Notes: generated by a model not told the origin, from the sequence alone. A DNA stretch of 18,726 bases from an uncultured Lachnospiraceae bacterium (GCA_910578885.1 CAJTSH010000051.1:410-19135); one strand, 5' to 3'. Positions 1-7,167 are shown, counted from the stretch's first letter. A program made the numbers and translations.

Positions 1-417
1 ATCCCCCTGATAGGAAAACATTGCCCCCTCATACATATCCGCATCGCCTGAGCTTAAAAACATGGCGACCTTTTTCAGATTTTTCGGTTTTCTCGGATAA
101 GCGGCAGAATAAAATCTGTCCAATACGCATTTAAGCTGTCCGGATACGCCATGATAATAAATCGGAGAAGCAATCGCGAGCATTTCCGCTTCTTTCAGCA
201 AATCATAAATTTCCTGCATATCGTCCTTTTGAATACAACTGCCGTTTCCTTTGCTATGGCAGTATTCGCAGGCAAGACAGCCGTTTATCTTCATTCGGCA
301 CACGTCCGCCACATCGACCTGATGCCCGGCAGCTTCTGCCCCTGCCCGAAACGCCTCAACCATTTGCTTCGTATTGCCCTTTGAACGGGGACTTCCGTTT
401 AACACAAGAATACGCAT
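1..417 (-). CDS. Iron-sulfur flavoprotein / NAD(P)H-dependent FMN reductase family, 3' end off window
   Basis: The first 139 codons are present and the frame runs off the left edge. The N-terminus MRILVLNGSPRSKGNT is the flavodoxin-like FMN phosphate-binding loop. It is followed by a compact cysteine cluster (C47-x2-C50-x2-C53-x7-C61), the pattern of archaeal/clostridial iron-sulfur flavoproteins that carry a 4Fe-4S cluster beside FMN. SPIYYHG near residue 85 is the second FMN-contacting loop of the family. The likely role is a cytoplasmic electron-transfer or quinone/flavin reductase; the physiological partner is not visible. The ATG at 417 is chosen because GAGGAGA lies just upstream. The gene follows the hydrolase chimera on the same strand after 71 bp containing a hairpin, so the two probably shared a transcript. 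The family is confident, the substrate is not. Confidence 0.82.
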   Translation of the reverse strand, partial: MRILVLNGSPRSKGNTKQMVEAFRAGAEAAGHQVDVADVCRMKINGCLACEYCHSKGNGSCIQKDDMQEIYDLLKEAEMLAIASPIYYHGVSGQLKCVLDRFYSAAYPRKPKNLKKVAMFLSSGDADMYEGAMFSYQGD

Positions 418-445
418 ATTGAGTCTCCTCTCGTTTCTGTTGACA

Positions 446-479
446 GATAGGACGCTGCCCATATGCGCTGCGCCCTATC
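446..479 (-). promoter_or_regulatory. Intergenic hairpin between hydrolase chimera and flavoprotein
   Basis: Arms 446-455 and 470-479 pair over 10 positions (GATAGGGCGC with GCGTCCTATC, one G-U pair) around a 14-nt loop. On the minus strand no T-run follows, so it is not a standard terminator. It lies 29 bp upstream of the flavoprotein start and could be an mRNA-processing or stabilising structure, or an operator. Confidence 0.4.
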
Positions 480-488
480 ATAATGAAA

Positions 489-1334
489 TTATTTTAGGTT
501 CTTATGAAAGAATTCTTCCAGCTTGTCAAATGGGATAATATCTGTCTGATCGTACAAATCTGTATGGCTTGCTCCCGGAACAAGCAGCAATTCTTTGTTA
601 TCCTGATACTTGTTTCCGTTGATCATATCGGCATAAGCGTCCTTACCAAAATAGCAGGAATGCGCCTTATCCCCATGAAGTACCATTACCGCACTTCGGA
701 TTTCATTGCTGTACTGGAGAATCGGCATATTCATAAAGGACTGACAGCCAATCACATTCCAACCACCGTTTGAGTTCAGAGAACGAGGGTGATAGCCACG
801 CTCTGTTTTATAGTAAGCATGATAGTCCTGAAAATACCACGGAGCATCTTCTGGCATAGGATCAGCCACACCGCCACCGAGAGCATAGGTGACGTTTTTG
901 TAATCTTCAAGTCGCTGCGCATTCATTGCCTTGCGTTTCTCGTAGCGGACTTCCTCGCTGTTTTCGCTGTCGAAATATCCGTTGGCATTGACACGGCTCA
1001 TATCATACATTGTAGAGGCAACCGTTGCTTTGACAAGGGTATCGAGCGCCGCTGTATTGATCGCCATGCCGCCCCAGCCGCAGATTCCGATAATACCGAT
1101 TTTCTCCGAATCAACAATATCCTGTAATGAAAGGAAATCCAGACAGTCTATCTGCTTTTGTCCGTCATGCACCGAATCCAGCAGATTGATTCTTTGTTTG
1201 GCGAGCAAAGGCAAAAGGCGTTTCCACTTATTTGCTTTTGCAAGTTCCATACAGGTTTCAATTAAATCTTTGCTGCACCCTGCGTCAACCAGATTCTAAT
1301 GCAGGATTCCCGTTGTATCTGATGCCTCTGACAT
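489..1334 (-). pseudogene. Chimera: small clostridial protein fused to C-terminal part of an alpha/beta-hydrolase, with in-frame stop
   Basis: Two unrelated pieces share one frame. From the ATG at 1334 (AGGAGGTG at 1341-1348) the product begins MSEASDTTGILH, meets TAG at 1296-1298, then continues in frame as NLVDAGCSKDLIETC and on to QKQIDCLDFL. This resembles a short (about 75 aa) clostridial protein that normally ends IDCLDFLIYK. Around 1131-1140 it switches to an alpha/beta-hydrolase from SLQDIVDSEKIGIIGICGW onward, and the hydrolase reads cleanly to its end (LVPGASHTDLYD, stop at 489). The hydrolase keeps a G-x-C-x-G nucleophile elbow (cysteine, as in dienelactone hydrolase), a GDK acid-region motif and the GASH histidine, but lacks roughly its first 100 residues. 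Translation could restart at the ATG at 1250 (253 aa), but the fold would be incomplete. The TAG fits a CAG-to-TAG change. Non-function is inferred. Confidence 0.7.
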
Positions 1335-1357
1335 TCTCTGCACCTCCTATACCTGTT

Positions 1358-1385
1358 ATTATACGCATATTTTCTGATATGTCTA
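1358..1385 (-). promoter_or_regulatory. Sigma-A-type promoter for the chimera/flavoprotein transcript
   Basis: A -35 TAGACA (1380-1385, 5/6 to consensus), 16-bp spacer and perfect -10 TATAAT (1358-1363) lie just upstream of the AGGAGGTG ribosome site at 1341-1348. Confidence 0.65.
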
Positions 1386-1405
1386 ATACATATATTTCAT
1401 ATCAC

Positions 1406-1426
1406 GATATTCCTTTTAAGAATATC
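1406..1426. repeat. Inverted repeat, possible regulator-binding site
   Basis: Perfect 7-bp arms GATATTC and GAATATC flank a 7-bp centre. It lies about 20 bp upstream of the minus-strand -35 and beside the LysR remnant, a place where such regulators often bind. No protein is assigned. Confidence 0.35.
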
Positions 1427-1692
1427 ATGGCTGTGTTATACTGGATAAAACTACCAGCGAATTCCGGGAACTTGATAACATTACCGGGGGAGAGGTTCAT
1501 ATAGGGTGTGTCGAATCACATCAGATAAAATATCTGGCATGGGTAATTAAGGATTTCAAAGAAGCCTATCCCCGTTTCCGCCCTCTCTCTCCACGTCTTG
1601 AAACAAAAATGTATATTATTTGGAAAAAAAATCAGGTATTCACACCGATTGCAGAATTACTCTTAGATGAGTTGAAAAAAATATTTCATTAA
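1420..1692 (+). pseudogene. LysR-family regulator remnant with N-terminal and internal deletions
   Basis: The open frame has no start codon. It reads TTSEFRELDNITGGEVHIGC from about 1450, the typical end of a LysR linker and first strand of the effector domain, then IKYLAWVIKDFKEAYPRFR. At about 1581 it jumps to PLSPRLETKMYIIWKKNQ and ends IAELLLDELKKIFH, the far C-terminus of the same family. The helix-turn-helix part (about 80 residues) and most of the effector domain are missing, so about 90 codons remain of a usual 290-300. It is divergent from the hydrolase/flavoprotein transcript, the normal layout for a LysR regulator and its target, which suggests the whole redox locus collapsed together. 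Confidence 0.72.
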
Positions 1693-2108
1693 AATACATA
1701 TGATTCTGGCTCATTTTTTCCCCCTTAAGCTGTACCTGCTTTTCGACAGCCTCCACATTCTGCGCTAACTGTTCTATTGTGCCTGTGCGGTTTTCAGGCT
1801 TGATTTCCGGCTGTATCAGTTCCTTTGGGTATTCCTGCCTCAATATTCGCCCCACGCTCCACATGGTTCGTAAATTCCTCAATCAGCGGCGCAAAGGGAA
1901 GATATGACTGTATAAACTGTTTTATCTGCCTGAGCGCTTTTAGGAAGATATTGGAACTTTCAATCTCCCCGTCCAATTCGTCCAATTTTTTCTGCTTGAC
2001 GGACTTTTTATGGTTTAGGACGAGAATATCCGCCTCCAATCCTATTTTATCCGTTGATAGTTTTTCAATCTTTTCTTCCTCTTTTGCAACTTCCCCCCTT
2101 TCTCCCAC
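1640..2108 (-). pseudogene. Coiled-coil tail of a plasmid mobilisation (MobV/Pre-like) protein, frameshifted
   Basis: From 2108 the product is Glu/Lys-rich and coiled-coil-like (EEEKIEKLSTDKIG, QKKLDELDGEIESSN), followed by IQSYLPFAPLIEEF and HVERGANIEAG. This coiled coil followed by a (Y/H)LPxxPxIEEF segment is what I associate with C-terminal tails of Mob/Pre relaxases in gut Clostridia; that assignment is from memory. The frame ends at 1794. A second overlapping frame carries another Glu/Gln-rich segment (ENRTGTIEQLAQNVEAVEKQ) down to 1640, so a frameshift or deletion probably separates them. No relaxase catalytic domain is present. Clear as a non-functional fragment, tentative in family. 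Confidence 0.4.
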
Positions 2109-2136
2109 TTAAGGCGGACTGGTTTTGCTACCTCAT

Positions 2137-2781
2137 TTAGAGGTATTTCCTTTTGAAGAAAGTAATAGATAGTACATAGGATAAAGCAAAAAGCAAAAAC
2201 ATAGAGACAAAAGCTATCCACATGCTGGCTTCAAAATGTTCAACGATAAACCACATGATTGCATTATCTGTTAGCTTTGACCAGATACCCAAAACAACGA
2301 GCAGTACTACCAAAATAATCATTGCTGCAAATCCGGCGTTTACCCCCAACGAATAATTAGACGGAAGCGTAAACGACAGAAATAGCAATGTTACACAAAA
2401 TGATGCTATAGCTACAAACAAATACAAGCCAAAACGGTATACAGGAAAGCAGAAATAGGAAATTGTATTTACAGTCAATGAAACGCCCAATCCAATTAAA
2501 GCCATGCTGCCTGCAAACGCATATCGGCCTTTAACAATCTGCGTTTTAGATACCGGCAGGGAAATAGCATATTTTCCCCACTTCCACTGTTCATCACATG
2601 TTGTCAAAGAAATAACCATAGAAGTCACCTCAAGGGGTATTAATAAAAAGCTGATGTAAATTGCGCCTGTTCCCTCTAAAACAATCATCAGCGCAATGAT
2701 GATTGCAATGTCCATGACTAATCTTTTCATTCCATATTTCTTTTGAATGGTTAAGAAGTCTTTTGTCAAAAGTCCTTTCAT
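2137..2781 (-). CDS. ABC-2-type transporter permease
   Basis: A 214-aa integral membrane protein with about six hydrophobic segments: two at residues 25-60, then around 90-110, 115-140, 150-170 and 185-207. It ends in a basic tail (FFKRKYL). The layout matches the small permeases that pair with YtrB-like ATPases (ABC2_membrane_5 type). The start overlaps the ATPase stop (ATGA, 2778-2781) and AAGGGGGA in the end of that gene serves as ribosome site, so the two are translationally coupled. With one ATPase and one half-size permease the exporter probably works as a homodimer. The substrate is unknown; related GntR-controlled systems respond to cell-wall-active peptides, but nothing here shows that. 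Confidence 0.82.
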   Translation of the reverse strand: MKGLLTKDFLTIQKKYGMKRLVMDIAIIIALMIVLEGTGAIYISFLLIPLEVTSMVISLTTCDEQWKWGKYAISLPVSKTQIVKGRYAFAGSMALIGLGVSLTVNTISYFCFPVYRFGLYLFVAIASFCVTLLFLSFTLPSNYSLGVNAGFAAMIILVVLLVVLGIWSKLTDNAIMWFIVEHFEASMWIAFVSMFLLFALSYVLSITFFKRKYL

Positions 2782-3641
2782 TGCATTTCCCCCTTTACAT
2801 AAAACAACATGATTTCTTCAATCGTTGCCGGGCTTACAATCGCTTTTGGGCAGTCTTTAGCCGTCTTGCTCCGATTCCTTACTAAGACTTTGTACTGGTA
2901 ATCCTCTTTTCGATAAGCTATAATTTCCGTTTTATCAAGCGTATCAAAAATAGCAGCACCACAATTCACAATACCATAATTATCAACCAAATCATCTTTC
3001 TCATGGCTGAAAATCACTTTTCCCTTATGCAGAAACGTAATATAATCTGCCACTTTTTCCAAATCGCTTGTGATATGGGAAGATACAAGAACAGAATGAT
3101 TTTCATCCTGCACAAAATCAATCAGCATATCCAGAACATCATCCCGGATAATCGGATCAAGCCCGCTTGTGGCTTCGTCCAAAATCAATAGCTCCGCTTT
3201 ATGTGAAAGTGCAACTGCAAATGCAATTTTTACTTTCATTCCTTTTGAAAAGTCTTTGATTTTCTTATCTTTTGGCAGTTCGAACTTTTCGAGAAATTGG
3301 CGATAAGTAACCCATTCCCAACCGGAATAAATACCAGACATATATTTGCCAATTTCCGTAGGGGTAAAAATATCCGGGAAATGGTTTTCATCAAAGACAA
3401 CACCTAATTTACTTTTAATTTCAATTTCATCAGAAATATGATCTTTTCCAAAAATCAAGACTTCGCCGCTGTTTTTCTGTATTTCATTCAGAATACAGTT
3501 AGTCGTGGTTGACTTTCCGGCTCCATTTTCTCCGATTAGTCCCATGATAACGCCCCTTGGAAGCGAAAAGCTAACCCTGTCAAGAACAAAATCGCCATAA
3601 TCTTTTGACAGGTTGTGTATCTCTAAAATGTTGTTGGTCAT
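2778..3641 (-). CDS. ABC transporter ATP-binding protein (YtrB-like)
   Basis: A complete 287-aa nucleotide-binding subunit. Walker A is GENGAGKST (37-45), the signature is the variant FSKGMK (131-136), Walker B is LLILDE (151-156) followed by ATSGLDP, and the switch histidine is in VSSH (H189). The last ~75 residues form an extra C-terminal domain usual in drug/peptide-export ATPases. GAGGAGG lies 8 bp before the ATG, overlapping the end of the regulator gene; regulator stop and ATPase start abut (TAAATG). It energises the permease encoded next, at the cytoplasmic face of the membrane. Confidence 0.9.
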   Translation of the reverse strand: MTNNILEIHNLSKDYGDFVLDRVSFSLPRGVIMGLIGENGAGKSTTTNCILNEIQKNSGEVLIFGKDHISDEIEIKSKLGVVFDENHFPDIFTPTEIGKYMSGIYSGWEWVTYRQFLEKFELPKDKKIKDFSKGMKVKIAFAVALSHKAELLILDEATSGLDPIIRDDVLDMLIDFVQDENHSVLVSSHITSDLEKVADYITFLHKGKVIFSHEKDDLVDNYGIVNCGAAIFDTLDKTEIIAYRKEDYQYKVLVRNRSKTAKDCPKAIVSPATIEEIMLFYVKGEMQ

Positions 3642-4019
3642 TTAGTCGTCCTCCTCATATAAAATTGCTAGCAATTCAATCAACTTATCGAAAGAAATTC
3701 CACTTGCGCGGGCTATTTCTATTGCTTCTGAAAATCTTTCTTCAATTTTCTTTTGCTGTTCTTCTAGATAAAAATCCTGATTTTGTGCCGATACATAGCA
3801 GCCTTTTCCCGCTGTGGTTTCAATAAAACCATCCTCCTGCAATGTTGAATATGCTTTTTGAACGGTTAAAATGCTGATATGCAAAGATTTTGCCAACGCC
3901 CGTACAGAAGGAATTGCTTCGCCAGCTTTTAATTCTCCGCTCATAATCGCTGCTTTAATCTGTGTAGCAATCTGCTCATATAAGGGGCGACTTGCCTTAT
4001 TACTCACTACGATTTCCAA
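3642..4019 (-). CDS. GntR-family regulator, YtrA subfamily
   Basis: The product is 125 aa from a TTG start at 4019, matching the short GntR/YtrA proteins that control a neighbouring ABC transporter. The N-terminal winged helix-turn-helix is clear: SRPLYEQIATQIKAAI, then GEAIPSVRALAKSLHIS and VQKAYSTLQEDGFIETT. The tail (residues 80-125) is a short helical dimerisation region, with no large effector domain. A longer reading to 4118 would put the promoter and operator inside the gene, so the TTG is preferred; GGCGGTGAG lies just before it, although closely spaced. First gene of the three-gene operon. It is probably an autorepressor, given the inverted repeat at 4041-4066. Confidence 0.85.
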   Translation of the reverse strand: MEIVVSNKASRPLYEQIATQIKAAIMSGELKAGEAIPSVRALAKSLHISILTVQKAYSTLQEDGFIETTAGKGCYVSAQNQDFYLEEQQKKIEERFSEAIEIARASGISFDKLIELLAILYEEDD

Positions 4020-4040
4020 CTTCTCACCGCCATCCTGTTT

Positions 4041-4066
4041 TGTACTGTTATGTTTAATAAAGTACA
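4041..4066. promoter_or_regulatory. Putative GntR operator
   Basis: Arms TGTACT (4041-4046) and AGTACA (4061-4066) form an inverted repeat with a partly symmetric A/T centre, immediately downstream of the -10 of the regulator's promoter. This is the expected position for YtrA-type autorepression. Binding is inferred. Confidence 0.6.
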
Positions 4067-4094
4067 GTATAAAACAGAAAGCCTTAATTGTCAA
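4066..4094 (-). promoter_or_regulatory. Sigma-A promoter of the GntR-ABC operon
   Basis: A perfect -35 TTGACA (4089-4094), 17-bp spacer and -10 TATACT (4066-4071). The -10 touches the operator arm at 4061-4066. Confidence 0.8.
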
Positions 4095-4103
4095 TGGGAG
4101 ATT

Positions 4104-4138
4104 AAAAAAGCAGAGCAAACTGTTGTGTTTGTCCTGCT
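4104..4138 (-). terminator. Intrinsic terminator between MATE/DUF6273 region and GntR operon
   Basis: On the minus strand AGCAG-GA-CAAAC, a 6-nt loop, then GTTTG-CT-CTGCT form a stem with a 2x2 internal loop, followed by six T. It ends transcripts coming from the MATE side just before the operon promoter. The rest of 4139-4256 shows nothing I can name. Confidence 0.65.
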
Positions 4139-4256
4139 CCTTATTGGTTATGAAAATTCGGAATAGTAGTGCTTTTTTCCATCAAATCTTTGCGTTACTT
4201 TACCGCACATGAGCATTACTCCAAGGAATGTCACACACATTCTCTCTATTCCGCCT

Positions 4257-4463
4257 TCAAATCCGCTTTCTTTTTATCGCATTTCTTTCCTTTGAATAAA
4301 ATGCGCTGTTTATAAGATGTTTCGTTGTATAGTCTGCGCCTCTTTTATTTGACTTGCACCCATCGCCATTGAGCCAGCTTCTCATCGTGCATGTTTCCCA
4401 TGTGACCGGTTCGTTAATAGCCATATGATATTCTAGACAGTCAAGTCCTCGTTCCGCAAGAAG
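4257..4463 (-). pseudogene. Fragment of a DUF6273-domain protein
   Basis: Reads LLAERGLDCLEYHM, then VTWETCTMRSWLNGDG and INSAFYSKERNAI. VTWETCT-LRxWLN followed by N-AF-xEE-xxI is the hallmark of DUF6273 domains found in clostridial surface/repeat proteins. About 69 codons remain in frame, there is no start of its own, and the front overlaps the last codons of the MATE gene in another frame. An insertion between WLNGDG and INSAF breaks the usual spacing. It is a recombined scrap; the domain assignment is from memory of the motif. Confidence 0.5.
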
Positions 4464-5895
4464 AAATGCCGTTTTCCTCCGCAATTTCTTCTCCCCCCTT
4501 TGGCAGCCACCGCTCCCGATATAAACGTATCAGAAAAATGACTCCGCGAAAACACAGCTCTAAACACATAGCAATCCATACGCCCCTCAGACCCAAACTG
4601 CGGGATAAAATAATTGCCAGCGGAAGTCGCACGAACCAAATACTGATAAAATTCATCATGCTTGGACGTAGCGTATCCCCAACTCCCCTGAGTGCACCGG
4701 ATGCCACGATAGAAGCCGCATACATCGGCTCTGCAAATACCTCAATCCGCAATATCTCTACTCCTAACATCTGAATTTCGGCATCCGGCGTCAGAAATGA
4801 CATCATCATAGGAGCTGCAAAAAACATTGCTGCGCCGGCAGCTGCCATAATCGCTATTCCGATCCAGACTGCCATTCTGGAAAATCTTCTTGTCAGCTCG
4901 TATCTCCCTGCCCCAAGGCTCTGCCCGGTCAGTGTTGCGGCGGCGTCGGCAATGCCGTAACCCGGCATATAACAAAGGCTCTCCGCAGTGACTGCAAAAG
5001 AATTCGCCGCAATCGCCACCGCTCCAAGCGGTGCGACAATCCGGGTTGTAGCAATCATCGCACCGCACATCATCACATTTTCCCAGCCTATCGGCACTGC
5101 CAGACGAACCGCCTTATATATGCAGTTTTTTTGCAATTTCCAACTCTCTCCCCGCTTTACCCGAAACGTATCCGAATACAGGCAAAGATAGCCCATCATC
5201 AATACCGCAGTTACCAGCTCCGCAAGAGCCGTCCCAAGCGCCGCTCCCATGACGCCCAGATCCGCTCCCGGTATCCAGAGTGAAGCTCCGGCAATAGATA
5301 TGAAGCGTGCCGGAAAAATCAGCAGTCCATTAAAAATCACATCCAATAAACACATCAATATATTCAAAGCTCCCGGCGTCCTCATATCTCCACTGCTTTG
5401 AAGCATACTGCCTGCCAGCCGGTTAAGCTGAATAACCGGAAGCGAAAGTATAAAGACAAGAAAATAAGCGGATGCATTCTTTTGAATTTCCGTTGAAGCG
5501 CCGAGCCACTTCGGAAGACTGCCCGCAATCAGTGTACCGCCTAGAACCAGACACAGACTAACAATGGCTGCCGCCAAAACTGACTGTCTCATGATATTTC
5601 TGGCTTCTTTTATTTTACCGGCGCCTATACAGCGTGCCGACTGAATGGAAAAACCGGAGGCAACCGCACCACAGATACCGCTAAACAGCCATGTGCTGCT
5701 GGACACTAATCCAATTGATGCAGAAGCTTTTGCCCCTAAGCTCCCTACCATCGCGGCATCTATGTACTGCATGACAATAGACGTAATCTGTGCCAGAATT
5801 GCCGGGATGCTCAAAAAGCATATCAGTTGAAATTGTTTTCTGCCCGACAGCTCTTTTCCATCTTTCATCTGCGTCAATAAAAACTGTGAATTCAT
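4441..5895 (-). CDS. MATE-family efflux transporter
   Basis: A 484-aa polytopic membrane protein with the two-bundle MATE architecture of about 12 helices. The N-terminal region has FLSIPAILAQ, then YIDAAMVGSLGAKASASIGL, the family's first-helix region, and the second half repeats the pattern (AVPIGWENVMMCGAMIATTR). Such proteins export cationic drugs or metabolites using Na+ or H+; the substrate cannot be read. The ATG at 5895 follows AGAAGGA with good spacing; a longer in-frame reading up to 6090 runs through the tRNA and is rejected. The last residues (about 475-484) lie in the junction with the DUF6273 fragment, so the natural C-terminus may have been replaced by a few codons. It follows the tRNA terminator directly; no strong promoter of its own was seen. 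Confidence 0.9.
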   Translation of the reverse strand: MNSQFLLTQMKDGKELSGRKQFQLICFLSIPAILAQITSIVMQYIDAAMVGSLGAKASASIGLVSSSTWLFSGICGAVASGFSIQSARCIGAGKIKEARNIMRQSVLAAAIVSLCLVLGGTLIAGSLPKWLGASTEIQKNASAYFLVFILSLPVIQLNRLAGSMLQSSGDMRTPGALNILMCLLDVIFNGLLIFPARFISIAGASLWIPGADLGVMGAALGTALAELVTAVLMMGYLCLYSDTFRVKRGESWKLQKNCIYKAVRLAVPIGWENVMMCGAMIATTRIVAPLGAVAIAANSFAVTAESLCYMPGYGIADAAATLTGQSLGAGRYELTRRFSRMAVWIGIAIMAAAGAAMFFAAPMMMSFLTPDAEIQMLGVEILRIEVFAEPMYAASIVASGALRGVGDTLRPSMMNFISIWFVRLPLAIILSRSLGLRGVWIAMCLELCFRGVIFLIRLYRERWLPKGGEEIAEENGISSCGTRT

Positions 5896-5927
5896 TTCAT
5901 TTCCTTCTTTCAATTTATAATACAAAG

Positions 5928-5956
5928 AAAAAACAGTAACCATATGTCGGCTACTG
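5928..5956 (-). terminator. Intrinsic terminator after initiator tRNA gene
   Basis: CAGTAGCC, a 7-nt loop, then GGTTACTG form an 8-bp stem (one G-U) followed by six T on the minus strand. It lies 11 bp past the 3' end of the tRNA and separates it from the MATE gene. Confidence 0.78.
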
Positions 5957-5966
5957 CTTATGATAG

Positions 5967-6040
5967 TTGCGGGGACAGGATTTGAACCTGTGACCTTCGG
6001 GTTATGAGCCCGACGAGCTTCCAGACTGCTCCACCCCGCG
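5967..6040 (-). tRNA. Initiator tRNA-fMet (CAU)
   Basis: The 74-nt minus-strand sequence folds as a cloverleaf: acceptor CGCGGGG/CCCCGCA, D-stem GAGC/GCUC, anticodon arm UCGGG-CUCAUAA-CCCGA, T-arm ACAGG-UUCAAAU-CCUGU. It has both bacterial initiator marks: an unpaired C1-A72 at the top of the acceptor and three consecutive G-C pairs (GGG/CCC) next to the anticodon loop. The discriminator is A. CCA is not encoded (CTA follows), so it must be added after transcription. Confidence 0.97.
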
Positions 6041-6048
6041 CCATTTAT

Positions 6049-6080
6049 AACTGCAAAAGCCATTATATACCTTTGCAGTT
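6049..6080. repeat. Perfect 9-bp inverted repeat flanking the tRNA-fMet -10 box
   Basis: AACTGCAAA (6049-6057) and TTTGCAGTT (6072-6080) are exact inverted copies separated by 14 bp that contain the -10 TATAAT. The spacing (about two helical turns between arm centres) suits a dimeric DNA-binding protein, but no binder is known to me. Confidence 0.6.
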
Positions 6081-6090
6081 TATTTGTCAA
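6062..6090 (-). promoter_or_regulatory. Consensus promoter of tRNA-fMet
   Basis: Perfect -35 TTGACA (6085-6090), 17-bp spacer, perfect -10 TATAAT (6062-6067). The -10 ends 22 bp before the tRNA 5' end. No terminator is visible between the cysteine synthase stop (6119) and this promoter. Confidence 0.88.
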
Positions 6091-6118
6091 ATATTATACT
6101 GCCCTTTTCCCTCTCTTT

Positions 6119-7051
6119 TTATTCACCCTCAAACAAAGGCGTAGAAAAATAACGTTCTGCCGTATCAGGAAGCACCGTTACTACGGTCTTGCCTTCACCT
6201 AACTTCTCTGCCAGCTTTAGCGCTGCCGCCACATTGGTTCCACTGGATATTCCGCACATAATCCCTTCTAATCTTGCGAGGTCTTTTGCCGTCTGAATGG
6301 CTTCCTCATCTGTAACAATATAGATGTCATTATAAATTTTCTGGTTCAGATTTGCCGGAATCACTCCGTCGCCGATACCCATCTGAAGATGCGTTCCCAC
6401 CGTTCCTCCGGCAAGGATTGCCGCATGCTCCGGCTCTACCGCCCAAATCTCAATATCAGGGTTCTGCGCCTTTAAAACCTCACCGATTCCGGTAATTGTT
6501 CCTCCTGTCCCAATGCCGGAACAAAATCCGTCAATCGGTCCTGCTATCTGCTCTAAGATTTCCAATCCGGTATGATGACGGTGCACCATAGGATTTGCCG
6601 GATTCTCAAACTGCTGCGGCACGAACACATTGGGATTTTCCGCTTTCATTTTCAGTGCGGTCTGAAGGCATTCCTCAATACAGTCTCCAATATTACCTGC
6701 GTCATGAACCAGAATCACCTCCGCACCATAGTGCTGAACCAGCTTCCTGCGCTCCTCACTGACTGAGTCCGGCATGATAATGATAGTCTGATAGCCCCGG
6801 ACAGCTCCGATTAACGCAAGACCAATCCCTTGGTTTCCGCTGGTGGGTTCCACAATAATGGTATCCTTATGGATAATCCCCTTATTTTCCGCATCCTTTA
6901 TCATATTATATGCCGTTCTTGTTTTGATAGAACCGCCGACATTTAGTCCCTCGAACTTGACAAGCACCTGCGCATTTCCCGGCTTATTCATATGGTTTAA
7001 TCTAACGATCGGTGTATGCCCGATTGCGTCTAAGACATTATTATATATCAT
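6119..7051 (-). CDS. PLP-dependent cysteine synthase family protein
   Basis: A complete 310-aa fold-type II PLP enzyme. GHTPIVRL (11-18), the PLP lysine in GGSIKTRTA (K43), the substrate-carboxylate loop PTSGNQG (69-75), FVPQQFENPANP (about 143-154), the phosphate-cradle GTGGTITG (181-188) and GISSG (268-272, the serine facing the pyridine nitrogen) are all in place. Classical O-acetylserine sulfhydrylases read GGSVKDR and TSGNTG; here they are GGSIKTR and TSGNQG, so the carboxylate loop has Gln for Thr. I believe this is a recognisable Clostridia subgroup; whether it makes cysteine, cystathionine or releases sulfide cannot be decided, so no gene symbol is given. GAGAGG lies upstream of the ATG. 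A monocistronic promoter is seen at 7122-7150. Confidence 0.88.
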   Translation of the reverse strand: MIYNNVLDAIGHTPIVRLNHMNKPGNAQVLVKFEGLNVGGSIKTRTAYNMIKDAENKGIIHKDTIIVEPTSGNQGIGLALIGAVRGYQTIIIMPDSVSEERRKLVQHYGAEVILVHDAGNIGDCIEECLQTALKMKAENPNVFVPQQFENPANPMVHRHHTGLEILEQIAGPIDGFCSGIGTGGTITGIGEVLKAQNPDIEIWAVEPEHAAILAGGTVGTHLQMGIGDGVIPANLNQKIYNDIYIVTDEEAIQTAKDLARLEGIMCGISSGTNVAAALKLAEKLGEGKTVVTVLPDTAERYFSTPLFEGE

Positions 7052-7095
7052 TACATCTGCCTCTCTTTTTCAGTAATAGTTCAGCCTTCGGCTTT

Positions 7096-7106
7096 ACGGT
7101 TACCGT
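7096..7106. promoter_or_regulatory. Short palindrome in the 5' leader of the cysteine synthase gene
   Basis: ACGGT-T-ACCGT, perfect 5-bp arms, lies about 16 bp downstream of the -10, where a repressor could block. A small AGCC/GGCT hairpin follows. Speculative. Confidence 0.25.
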
Positions 7107-7121
7107 TTTCAATCCTTCTGC

Positions 7122-7150
7122 ATTGTAGCACAATATACAGAAAGGGTAAA
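7122..7150 (-). promoter_or_regulatory. Promoter of the cysteine synthase gene
   Basis: A -35 TTTACC (7145-7150, 4/6), 17-bp spacer and -10 TACAAT (7122-7127, 5/6) precede a 70-nt leader. Confidence 0.55.
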
Positions 7151-7167
7151 TACCAAACCGAAAAACT

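Noticed and set aside
4020..4118. Longer GntR start at 4118
   Set aside because: It would contain the consensus promoter and operator; family length and ribosome-site position favour TTG 4019.
5896..6090. N-terminal extension of the MATE gene
   Set aside because: It would read through the initiator tRNA and its terminator; the ATG at 5895 has a good ribosome site.
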